The translations under genes and the position numbers were made by a program. A stretch of 21,331 bases of DNA from Capillimicrobium sp035565675. Its GTDB lineage: Bacteria; Actinomycetota; Thermoleophilia; Solirubrobacterales; Solirubrobacteraceae. A model generated the notes under the pieces. That model was not told the origin of the DNA, searched no databases, and saw nothing but the letters and a program-made list of their open reading frames with translations. The stretch is taken from positions 1-21,331 of the forward strand of contig DATMSA010000124.1 in assembly GCA_035565675.1 (NCBI GenBank), written 5' to 3'. Positions 7,345 to 18,165 of the stretch are shown one piece after another (the first letter of the stretch is position 1; each line of letters starts with the position of its first letter).

Positions 7345-7619
7345 CCTACGTCATCGCCAGCGCCTGCATCGGCACGACCGACCGCTCGTGCGTCGACGTC
7401 TGCCCCGTCGACTGCATCTACGAGACGTCGCGGATGCTCGTCATCCACCCCGAGGAGTGCATCGACTGCGCCGCCTGCGAGCCGGCGTGCCCGGTCGACG
7501 CGATCTCGCCGGCCGAGGGCGTCGCGCCGGCCGAGCGCGCGTTCATCGCCGTGAACGCGGCGATCATGGACGGCGTGCCGGCGGTCGAGGCCGCGCTCGA
7601 CGAGGCGCTGGGGGAGTAG
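7341..7619 (+). CDS. 7Fe ferredoxin ([3Fe-4S][4Fe-4S])
   Basis: A 92-residue ferredoxin, starting at the GTG that overlaps the oxidoreductase stop. The N-terminus MTYVIASACIG and the block MLVIHPEECIDC are typical of the FdxA-type 7Fe family. C9, C17 and C50 fit the [3Fe-4S] ligands, and C21, C40, C43 and C46 fit the [4Fe-4S] ligands. The position that would hold the extra Cys of an 8Fe protein is Thr12, supporting a 3Fe cluster at the first site. C25 is the usual non-ligand Cys. A C-terminal tail of about 35 residues (AERAFIAVNAAIMDG and onward) follows the clusters. The likely role is electron transfer to or from the overlapping FAD oxidoreductase or the Rieske protein. It is the last gene of the operon and converges on the STAS gene, leaving 9 bases between stops. 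Confidence 0.93.
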   Translation: MTYVIASACIGTTDRSCVDVCPVDCIYETSRMLVIHPEECIDCAACEPACPVDAISPAEGVAPAERAFIAVNAAIMDGVPAVEAALDEALGE

Positions 7620-7632
7620 CGCGGCGCGCTAC
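7616..7632. terminator. Small palindrome spanning two convergent stop codons
   Basis: GTAGCGC (7616-7622), a 3-base centre GGC, and GCGCTAC (7626-7632) form a perfect 7-bp inverted repeat. It contains the TAG of the ferredoxin gene and the TAG of the STAS gene. It could serve as a minimal two-way terminator. There is no T-tract and the stem is short, so its function is uncertain. Confidence 0.35.
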
Positions 7633-7988
7633 GCCGACTCGGTCAGCGCCGCGATCGCGGCGTCGCGCTCGGGCACGATCGTGAAGATCTGGTCCAGCCC
7701 GGTGATCTCGAACGTCTTGGCGATGTTCTGGTCGACGTTGACGATCACGAGCGAGCCCTCGCGGGTGCGCAGGCGCTTGACCGCGCCGATCAGCACGCCG
7801 AGCGCCGTGGAGTCGAGGAACGTCGTCTCGGTCAGGTCGACGACGATCTGCGTCTTGCCGCCCTCGATCGCGTCCGTGAGGCGCTGCTTCAGCTCGGGTG
7901 CGGTGAAGAGGTCGATCTCGCCGCGCACCGCCACCACGTGGCGGTCGGCGTCGATGGCGTCCTCGTTGAGTGCGAATTCCGGGGGCAT
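7629..7988 (-). CDS. STAS-domain anti-sigma factor antagonist (RsbV/SpoIIAA-like)
   Basis: A 119-residue single STAS domain. I chose the ATG at 7988: it is preceded by GAGAG and gives a normal-length domain beginning MPPEFAL, whereas the open frame farther upstream runs into the neighbouring gene. VRGEIDLFTAPELKQRL is the classic first half, and FLDSTALGVLIG holds the phospho-acceptor region with S60 in D59-S60-T61. In partner switching, the unphosphorylated antagonist binds the anti-sigma kinase and frees the sigma factor, and phosphorylation on this serine stops that. The kinase is presumably the RsbW-like protein encoded two genes upstream in the same operon. The gene follows the degenerate GHKL gene after a 20-base gap. 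Confidence 0.93.
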   Translation of the reverse strand: MPPEFALNEDAIDADRHVVAVRGEIDLFTAPELKQRLTDAIEGGKTQIVVDLTETTFLDSTALGVLIGAVKRLRTREGSLVIVNVDQNIAKTFEITGLDQIFTIVPERDAAIAALTESA

Positions 7989-8008
7989 CGGGCTCTCATT
8001 GTGGCACG

Positions 8009-8386
8009 TCAGCCGAAGCTCAACCGCACGACGAGCTGGTCGGCCTCGACCTCGACGTCGTCGGCGATCCGCTCGAGCACGTTGCCGACGCCCGGCAGCG
8101 CCGCGTCGGCGAGCAGGCCCTGACCGCCGCCGTCCTCGAGGTCGAGGACCCGCAGCTCCAGGCCGTCCTCGGCGGCGACGAGGCGCACGGTGACGTGCCC
8201 GTCCACCGAGCGCCGGGGCGCGTGGGCGGCGATCGCGTCGGCCACGAGCAGCGCGTCGTCGAGGCGGTCGACCGGGCACTGGGCGCGCGCGGCGAGCATG
8301 CCGACGACGCGGGTCAGGACGGGCGTGACCAGCGGCCCGTCGGCCACGCGGACGACCGCGTCGTTCGGCAGCGACGCCTCGCTCAT
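8009..8386 (-). CDS. Degenerate GHKL ATPase-like protein of the anti-sigma module
   Basis: A 125-residue protein, of similar size to the RsbW-like neighbour that it overlaps by 4 bases (ATGA). Parts align loosely with a GHKL fold: a DDALLVADAIAAHA helix sits where the kinase has its N-box, and VLDLEDGGGQG and PGVGNVLERIADDVEV sit where the G1 and G2 boxes would be. The N-box Asn that positions Mg2+ is missing (no Asn at all in that helix), and the glycine boxes are altered. It is thus probably unable to bind ATP normally and may act as a regulatory or scaffolding partner. The homology is my reading of spacing and motifs. A general name such as ATP-binding or hypothetical protein would be safe. 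High GC3 and tight packing argue that it is a real gene. Confidence 0.7.
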   Translation of the reverse strand: MSEASLPNDAVVRVADGPLVTPVLTRVVGMLAARAQCPVDRLDDALLVADAIAAHAPRRSVDGHVTVRLVAAEDGLELRVLDLEDGGGQGLLADAALPGVGNVLERIADDVEVEADQLVVRLSFG

Positions 8387-8784
8387 CGCGCGGGCGGCCG
8401 GTCGTCGTCCAGTCGGAACAGCATCGTCACCTCCGTGCGGTCGTCCTCCGCCTTGCCCAGCTCCAGCGACTCGGTCAGCGTCGCGATGAGGGGCAGGCCC
8501 AGCCCGAGCCCGGGGGAGTCGGCCCGCGGCACGATCCCGATGCCCTCGTCGCGGACCGTGACCCGCAGGACCCCGCCCTCCAGCGAGACCGCGACCTCCA
8601 TCGGCCCGTCGCCGTCGCCGTAGGCGTGCACGACCACGTTGGTGCAGGCCTCGGTGACCGCGAGCTTGACGTCGGACATGGTCTGGGCGTCGAGCGCCAG
8701 GGCCTCACCGAGCCCGCCGAGGGCGTGCCGGACGACCGCCACGTTCTCGGCGCGAGCAGGCAGGGTGAGCTGAACGTCGGGCAT
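8383..8784 (-). CDS. Serine-protein kinase / anti-sigma factor, RsbW/SpoIIAB-like (GHKL ATPase)
   Basis: A 133-residue HATPase_c domain protein. I chose the ATG at 8784 (MPDVQLTLPA), with AGAGGA a few bases upstream; the frame is open farther upstream but lacks family features there and would run into the gltB promoter. The N-box is E45-A-C-T-N49-V-V-V-H53, the G1 box is D79-E-G81-I-G83 and the G2 box is GLGLGLP (92-98), all intact. Such proteins bind and inhibit a stress-type sigma factor and phosphorylate an STAS antagonist. It is the first gene of a three-gene operon with the degenerate paralogue and the STAS protein. The sigma factor it controls is not in this window. It is divergent from gltB across 160 bases. 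Confidence 0.9.
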   Translation of the reverse strand: MPDVQLTLPARAENVAVVRHALGGLGEALALDAQTMSDVKLAVTEACTNVVVHAYGDGDGPMEVAVSLEGGVLRVTVRDEGIGIVPRADSPGLGLGLPLIATLTESLELGKAEDDRTEVTMLFRLDDDRPPAR

Positions 8785-8798
8785 CCGCACTGTCCTCT

Positions 8799-8824
8799 GT
8801 TCCCGCCGATCCGCCGACTCAACC
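8799..8824 (-). promoter_or_regulatory. Possible SigF/SigB-type promoter of the partner-switch operon
   Basis: Read on the minus strand, GGTTG (8824-8820), 15 bases, then GGGAA (8804-8800) resembles the actinobacterial SigF consensus GGTTT-N15-GGGTA (8 of 10). Against it, the implied start would leave a leader of only about 8 bases and cut into the AGAGGA ribosome site. Confidence 0.25.
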
Positions 8825-8870
8825 GCCGTTCGGATGCAGGCGGAGCGCACGGTACCGCGTTGTGGGGCCT

Positions 8871-8898
8871 TTGGGTCTCGTCCTCGATGCTCTACGCT
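8871..8898 (+). promoter_or_regulatory. Candidate housekeeping promoter of gltBD
   Basis: TTGGGT (8871-8876), 16 bases, TACGCT (8893-8898) fits a relaxed -35/-10 pair with a TAnnnT box. It would start transcription about 40 bases before the gltB ATG. The -35 match is partial. Confidence 0.4.
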
Positions 8899-8944
8899 TC
8901 CTCGTCCCGCCTGAGCTGCTCGCCTGCCGCCGGAGCGCTTCCAT

Positions 8945-13496
<4,552 letters not shown>

Positions 13497-13504
<8 letters not shown>

Positions 13505-15056
13505 GGTCGGCGGGTTCCTGAAGATCTCGCGTCACGGCATCATCGAGCGCCCGCCCACCGAGCGGGCGTCCGACTACAAGGAGTTCATGCTCCAGCGCTC
13601 CGACGAGGAGCTCAGCCAGCAGGGCGCCCGGTGCATGGAGTGCGGCGTGCCGTTCTGCCACAACGGCTGCCCGCTGGGGAACCTGATCCCCGACTGGAAC
13701 GACCTCGTCTACCGCGGGCGCTGGGAGGACGCGATCGTCCAGCTCCACGCGACGAACAACTTCCCGGACTTCACCGGGCGGCTGTGCCCGGCGCCGTGCG
13801 AGGCCGCGTGCGTGCTCGAGATCCGCGAGGGCGAGGCGGTCACGATCAAGCAGATCGAGGCGGCGATCATCAACCGCGCCTGGGAGGAGGGCTGGGTGCG
13901 CCCGCGCCCGCCGCGCCCCGAGTTCGAGACCGGCCGCCGCGTGGCCGTCGTCGGGTCGGGCCCTGCCGGGATGGCCGCCGCCCAGCAGCTCCGCCGCGCC
14001 GGCCACCAGGTCGTCCTGTTCGAGCGCGACGAGTCGCTCGGAGGCCTCATCCGCTTCGGCGTGCCCGACTTCAAGATCGAGAAGTGGGTGGTCGAGCGGC
14101 GCGTGCAGCAGCTCGCCGCCGAGGGCGTGGAGCTGCGCCCCGGCGTCGACGTCGGCGTCGACGTCACGATCGACGAGCTGCGCGAGGACTTCGACGCGAT
14201 CGTCCTGGCCACCGGCTCGCGCGTGCCGCGCGACCTGCCGGTCCCCGGCCGCGAGCTCGACGGCATCCACTTCGCGATGGAGTACCTGTACGGGCGCAAC
14301 CGCTGGGTCGCCTCGCAGGTCGGCCCCGAGCCGCTCGCGCCGGTCGACCCGTCGCTGATCGCGCCGATCACCGCGCGCGACAAGCACGTCATCGTCATCG
14401 GCGGCGGCGACACCGGCGCCGACTGCGTCGGCAACTCGATCCGCGAGGGCGCGAAGTCCGTCACGCAGATCGAGATCCTCGACCGCCCGCCGGACCACCG
14501 GCCCGACGATCGCACGCCGTGGCCGCTGTGGCCGCTGAAGTACCGCAAGTCCTACGCGATCCAGGAGGGCGAGGCCCTCGAGGTGACCAAGCAGGGCTAC
14601 GCGATCGCGACGACCGGCTTCTCCGGCGACGACGACGGCCACGTGCGCCGCATCCACCTGGCGCGCGCCGAGAACTTCCAGCCGGTCCCGGGCAGCGAGA
14701 CCGAGCAGCCGGCCGACCTCGTGCTGCTGGCGATGGGCTTCCTGCACCCCGAGCAGGAGCTGCTCGACCACATCGGCGTCGCCAAGGACCAGCGGGGCAA
14801 CGTGAAGGCCCCGACGTACGCGACGAGCGAGCCCGGCATCTTCGCCGCCGGCGACGCCCGCCGCGGCCAGTCGCTCATCGTGTGGGCGATCAACGAGGGC
14901 CGCCAGTGCGCGCGGATGGTCGACCGCTACCTGCGCGAGGAGCTCGGCGTGAAGCCGCGCGAGCCGATCCACGCGGGCAACGTCGAGCCGGCCGACGAGG
15001 GCCCCGAGGGCCCGCCGCTGCACGCGCAGGGCGGCGTGCTCGCCAGCGAGGAGTAG
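13497..15056 (+). CDS. gltD: Glutamate synthase (NADPH) small subunit
   Basis: A 519-residue beta subunit that takes electrons from NADPH through FAD and [4Fe-4S] clusters to the large subunit. The N-terminal cluster-binding cysteines are C46, C49, C54 and C58 (CMECGVPFCHNGC) and C97, C101 and C105 (CPAPCEAAC). The FAD site is VVGSGPAG (G153, G155, G158), and the NADPH site is IGGGDTGADC (G302 onward). The C-terminal FAD contact is GIFAAGDARRGQSLIVWAI. The ATG at 13497 has GAGGAGGTG in the end of gltB just upstream, and it overlaps gltB by 8 bases, so the two subunits are co-translated. The gene ends before a strong hairpin that separates it from the convergent DUF1707 gene. Nothing unusual was seen. 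Confidence 0.98.
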
Positions 15057-15096
15057 GCCGCGCGGCCGGGCGGGTCGGCGACGCCCACCGCGCGGC
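15057..15096. terminator. Two-part hairpin between convergent gltD and DUF1707 gene
   Basis: GCCGCGCGG (15057-15065) pairs perfectly with CCGCGCGGC (15088-15096). Inside it, GGGCG (15068-15072) pairs with CGCCC (15082-15086). The hairpin starts at the first base after the gltD stop and ends just before the stop of the opposite gene. It probably works in both directions. No T-tract is seen. Confidence 0.6.
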
Positions 15097-15099
15097 TGG

Positions 15100-15540
15100 C
15101 TAGTTGCGCCGGCCGCTCTGGCCCCAGCCCGCGATGCTCGCGGCGGCGTTGCCGAGGGCCCAGAACCCGATCGGCCAGATCGGCCAGAAGTACAGGAGCT
15201 CGCCGGCGGCGATGCAGGTGATCCCCCAGATGCCGAGCAGCAGCACCGAGGTGGCGGCCCAGCTTCCCCAGCGCACCTTCCAGTTGCCCCAGCCCATCTG
15301 CTGGTCGCCGCCCGCCGGCGCCGGCGCGGGCGCCGCGGCGGGGGCGGGGGCCGGCGCGGGCCCGAGGTCGGCGGTGAGCCGGTCGAGCTCCCCGAACGTC
15401 TTGGCCGCGTAGCACTGCTCGAGGCGCTCCTCGAGCTCCTGGGGGTCGAGCCGGCCGTCGGCGCCGGCGGCGTGCAGGCGCTTGGCGACCGCCTCGCGGT
15501 CGGCGTCGGAGGCCCGCAGGTCGGGGTTCTGCTCGGTCAC
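15100..15540 (-). CDS. DUF1707 and two-helix (2TM) membrane protein
   Basis: A 146-residue protein. I chose the GTG at 15540 (MTEQNPDLRASDADREAV) because it starts just before the domain, and a TAGGAT box 7 bases upstream suggests a leaderless message. Extending to the ATG at 15576 would add 12 residues read from the promoter and hairpin DNA. Residues about 7-60 match the DUF1707 (SHOCT-like) pattern LRASDADRE...L..A...GRL...E..ER......A.T..EL..L..DL. An Ala/Pro-rich linker follows, then two hydrophobic helices (about 97-140), rich in Trp, around LYFWPIWPIGFW. Such proteins are common in actinobacteria, and their role in the membrane is not known. The gene is transcribed alone, between the acylase hairpin and the gltD hairpin. 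Confidence 0.85.
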   Translation of the reverse strand: MTEQNPDLRASDADREAVAKRLHAAGADGRLDPQELEERLEQCYAAKTFGELDRLTADLGPAPAPAPAAAPAPAPAGGDQQMGWGNWKVRWGSWAATSVLLLGIWGITCIAAGELLYFWPIWPIGFWALGNAAASIAGWGQSGRRN

Positions 15541-15547
15541 GGGCCGA

Positions 15548-15553
15548 ATCCTA
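15548..15553 (-). promoter_or_regulatory. Candidate -10 box (TAGGAT) for leaderless DUF1707 transcript
   Basis: On the minus strand TAGGAT is followed by 7 bases and then the GTG start, the spacing expected if transcription begins at the start codon. No convincing -35 box was seen. The same bases could also supply a weak AGGA ribosome site. Confidence 0.35.
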
Positions 15554-15559
15554 CGGGGA

Positions 15560-15605
15560 CGTGTGGCGCCCGGCATCCGCCAGGCGGACGCCGGCGCGCC
15601 ACACG
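15560..15605 (-). terminator. Long near-perfect inverted repeat downstream of the penicillin acylase gene
   Basis: The arms 15560-15574 and 15590-15605 pair over 15 bp with one bulged base (15595). A second stem inside, TCCGC/GCGGA around CAG (15576-15588), closes the loop. The structure lies 14 bases after the acylase stop on the minus strand and just upstream of the DUF1707 promoter. It probably terminates acylase transcription and insulates the next gene. No T-tract is seen. Confidence 0.6.
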
Positions 15606-15619
15606 TTCCGCAGGCCCCC

Positions 15620-18070
15620 TCAGCGGCGGCCCGGCCGGTGCCCGGTGAACGTCAGCACCTGCTGGATGCCGCTCGGCCGGTTCGTGTACCGGATCGTGAT
15701 CGGCAGCAGGCCCGGTGCGAAGCGGATCCGCTCCGCGTCGGCGTTCGACGTCCACTGCGTCGGATCGGCGGTGCCCTGCGCCGCCGCCAGCGCCGCGCCG
15801 GCGTCCTCGAACGCCTGCCACAGCGACGCGCGGCAGGCCGCCAGGTCGCCCAGCCCGCAGAACTTCGTGCGGAACGGCGACGTGAACTGGTGGCCCAGCA
15901 GCGTGCGCAGGTCCTTGTCGACGTAGTTGATCCGCCCGCCGGTGAACCCGGAGCGCGGCGAGTTGTCGGACCCGACGAGCCGGTTGAGCTGGTCGAGCTG
16001 CGGCCCGAGCACCGGAGCCAGCACCGCGTCGGCGAGCCGGGGGTACAGCTCCGACATGATCGTCGCGGCCGCGCCGGCGTCGATCGCGCCGTCGCCCTCG
16101 CGGTCGACCCGCGAGGAGCCCTGCGCCCGCCACGCCAGCAGCAGGTCCAGCATCTGCTGCGAGCGCGCGCTCGGCGCCTGCGACCCGGACAGCACGCCCG
16201 CGATCGCCTCCATCACCGATCCCTGCACGCGCAGGTCCTGCGTCGCCGCCGCGTTCATCGCCGCGGTGACCGACGCGAGGTCGTGCTTCTCGCGCGCGGC
16301 GATGCCCGCGTCGAGCATCTGCACGCGCTGGATCGACCCGTACGTCCACTGGTCGTCGGCCGACCCGAACCCGGGCGCCGGCTTGTTGTTCCAGTTGTTC
16401 AGCACGCCCGACGGCGGGTTGGCCTCGTGCGGGTGGTCCATCGGCTTCAGGAAGCCCTTCCACTCGTACTCGCCGGTGCCGATCGTCGGCAGGCGCGGGT
16501 CGACCCGCGGGTCGCGGATCGGCAGCCGGCCGGCCGAGTAGGTGGCGATGTTGCGGTCGTCGACGTAGCCGACGTTGAACGTGAACGGCGACGTCGCCGC
16601 GGCTCGGTAGAACGACTTCAGCCCGCGCACCTTGCCGTCGGTCATGCGCTTGAACATGACCTGCCACAGGATGTCCCGCCCGTGGCTGGAGCGCTTCATC
16701 GAGATCGCCACGCGGCGCCCGTCGACGGTCGCGTAGCCGAGCACCGGCCCGTGCACGGTCGTGCGGTACACGACGCGGCCCTCGCCGGCGATCTCGCCCG
16801 CGTCGACGACGCCCATCTCGCGGCAGCGGCCCTTGTAGAGGTACTTCGTGTCGGACCCCTCGCACAGCGTCTCGACGAACTGGTCGTTGGTGTCCGACCC
16901 GGCCGACGTCAGCGACCAGGCGAAGTCCGGCCCGCGGCCGATCAGCAGGTTGCCGGCGCCGCCCGGCATCGCCGCGCCGCGCGCCTGGATCCCCGGCGCC
17001 TTCAGGTCCATCTCCAGCGTCAGGCCGGGGTAGAAGTAGCCGATCTGCGGCCCGGCCACGAACAGCGGGTGGCCGTTCGTCGAGCGCTTCCCGGAGACGA
17101 TCAGGAAGTTCGACATGTTCTGGTGGGCGCGCGAGCGCGCGGACACCGCCTGCAGCTCGGTCGGCGTCATCGAGCCGTCGTCGACGATCGCGTTGCCGGT
17201 CGCGTTCGCCGGCACCTGCTCGTAGGGGAACCGCTTGCCGATCGTCGTCGGCGTGTCCTCGTCCATCTGCTCGGCGAGGTCCTCCCACACGACCTTGCCG
17301 GGCCCGTCGCCGAGCCGCTTCTGCAGCGCGTCGAGCAGCATCGAGCGGCGCGTCTCGTCGCCGCCGCCCTGGCCGAAGATCTGGCCCGCGAGCGCGTTCA
17401 CCGCGTAGACGTCCACGCGCGTGAACGGCTTCTGCGTGGACTTCTCGAAGCGCAGGCGCGCGTTCATGCCGGCGACGTAGGCGTCGATGTCGCGCAGGAT
17501 CGCGCGGCCCTCGCGCCCCAGCCGCTTCAGCGCGCGCGTCTGCCGGCGGTCGATGATGCGGTCGGCCTGCGCGGTCACCGTCACCGACTTGAGCCCGGTG
17601 ACGAGCGAGAACGCGTCGATGCCGGGCGCGTCGAGCGCGGCGAAGCGCGCCGGGTAGCGGCCCTGGGCGAGCAGCAGCCCGCGGTCCTGGACGAGCACCC
17701 AGCCGGCGGCCCAGTCGAGGTCGAGCCGGTTGCGGCCGGTGATGTGCGGGACGTTGAAGCGGTCGCGCACGATCCTGACGCCCTTGCGCGGCACCCGCTC
17801 GGTGCGGCACGGGCACTGGCCGTCGGTGCCGAAGCGCTCGGACTTGAAGTAGGTGGTGAGGTCGGCCGCCGAGACCTGGTCGAACAGCGGCGTGAGCCCG
17901 TCGTACATGCGGGCCTGCTCGTCGGCGCCCGGCGGGACCGGCACGCTTCCCCACTGGCCGGACGGGATGATGTTGAGCGCCGTGCCGGCGTAGTCCTTCG
18001 CCGAGGCGCTCGCGGGAAGCACGAGCGCCGCCAACGCGGCGGCGACCCATGCCAGGATGGAGCGGGACAT
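15620..18070 (-). CDS. Secreted penicillin acylase family protein (Ntn hydrolase)
   Basis: An 816-residue precursor, normal for the family. I chose the ATG at 18070: it gives a clean signal peptide (MSRSILAWVAAALAALVLP, cleavage near ASASA), whereas the ATG at 18109 adds 13 residues that spoil it and would overlap the FMO promoter. The alpha-chain region has the usual RIVRDRFNVPHITG and LVQDRGLLLAQGRYPAR blocks. The likely autoprocessing site and nucleophile is S320 in NMSNFLIVSGKRS, followed by the GHPLFVAGPQIG block that corresponds to the GKPLLANDPH block of relatives. The residue before the Ser is Met, and Phe replaces the more usual Asn/Ala-Trp after SN. Family members hydrolyse amides such as penicillins, acyl-homoserine lactones or acyl peptides; the substrate here cannot be told. 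Export suggests a cell-surface or extracellular role. The family call is firm. Confidence 0.9.
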   Translation of the reverse strand: MSRSILAWVAAALAALVLPASASAKDYAGTALNIIPSGQWGSVPVPPGADEQARMYDGLTPLFDQVSAADLTTYFKSERFGTDGQCPCRTERVPRKGVRIVRDRFNVPHITGRNRLDLDWAAGWVLVQDRGLLLAQGRYPARFAALDAPGIDAFSLVTGLKSVTVTAQADRIIDRRQTRALKRLGREGRAILRDIDAYVAGMNARLRFEKSTQKPFTRVDVYAVNALAGQIFGQGGGDETRRSMLLDALQKRLGDGPGKVVWEDLAEQMDEDTPTTIGKRFPYEQVPANATGNAIVDDGSMTPTELQAVSARSRAHQNMSNFLIVSGKRSTNGHPLFVAGPQIGYFYPGLTLEMDLKAPGIQARGAAMPGGAGNLLIGRGPDFAWSLTSAGSDTNDQFVETLCEGSDTKYLYKGRCREMGVVDAGEIAGEGRVVYRTTVHGPVLGYATVDGRRVAISMKRSSHGRDILWQVMFKRMTDGKVRGLKSFYRAAATSPFTFNVGYVDDRNIATYSAGRLPIRDPRVDPRLPTIGTGEYEWKGFLKPMDHPHEANPPSGVLNNWNNKPAPGFGSADDQWTYGSIQRVQMLDAGIAAREKHDLASVTAAMNAAATQDLRVQGSVMEAIAGVLSGSQAPSARSQQMLDLLLAWRAQGSSRVDREGDGAIDAGAAATIMSELYPRLADAVLAPVLGPQLDQLNRLVGSDNSPRSGFTGGRINYVDKDLRTLLGHQFTSPFRTKFCGLGDLAACRASLWQAFEDAGAALAAAQGTADPTQWTSNADAERIRFAPGLLPITIRYTNRPSGIQQVLTFTGHRPGRR

Positions 18071-18077
18071 GCGCGGC

Positions 18078-18083
18078 ACCGTA
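18078..18083 (-). promoter_or_regulatory. Candidate -10 box (TACGGT) for leaderless acylase transcript
   Basis: TACGGT on the minus strand ends 7 bases before the ATG at 18070, where no Shine-Dalgarno sequence is visible. This fits leaderless initiation and supports that start. No clear -35 box was found. Confidence 0.35.
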
Positions 18084-18093
18084 CATCTGAACG

Positions 18094-18123
18094 TTGACGT
18101 CTGCATCACACCCGCGCTAACGT
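18094..18123 (+). promoter_or_regulatory. Promoter of the FMO-TetR operon
   Basis: TTGACG (18094-18099), an 18-base spacer, and TAACGT (18118-18123) form a good sigma70-type promoter. The start would fall near 18130, leaving a leader of about 35 bases with AAGGGG (18152-18157) 8 bases before the ATG. It also lies in the divergent gap with the acylase gene. Confidence 0.6.
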
Positions 18124-18165
18124 GACGCCCCCGTCATCTTTTTCGCCGTCCAAGGGGTTCTCGGG

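Noticed and set aside
15311..15360. GC-rich short repeats as a possible DNA repeat element
   Set aside because: They encode the Ala/Pro linker of the DUF1707 protein and need no other explanation.
15482..18097. An 871-codon plus-strand frame, and an 849-codon minus-strand frame at 15537-18086, across the acylase gene
   Set aside because: Both are low-complexity Arg/Ala/Val shadows of the acylase, which has a signal peptide and family motifs in its own frame.
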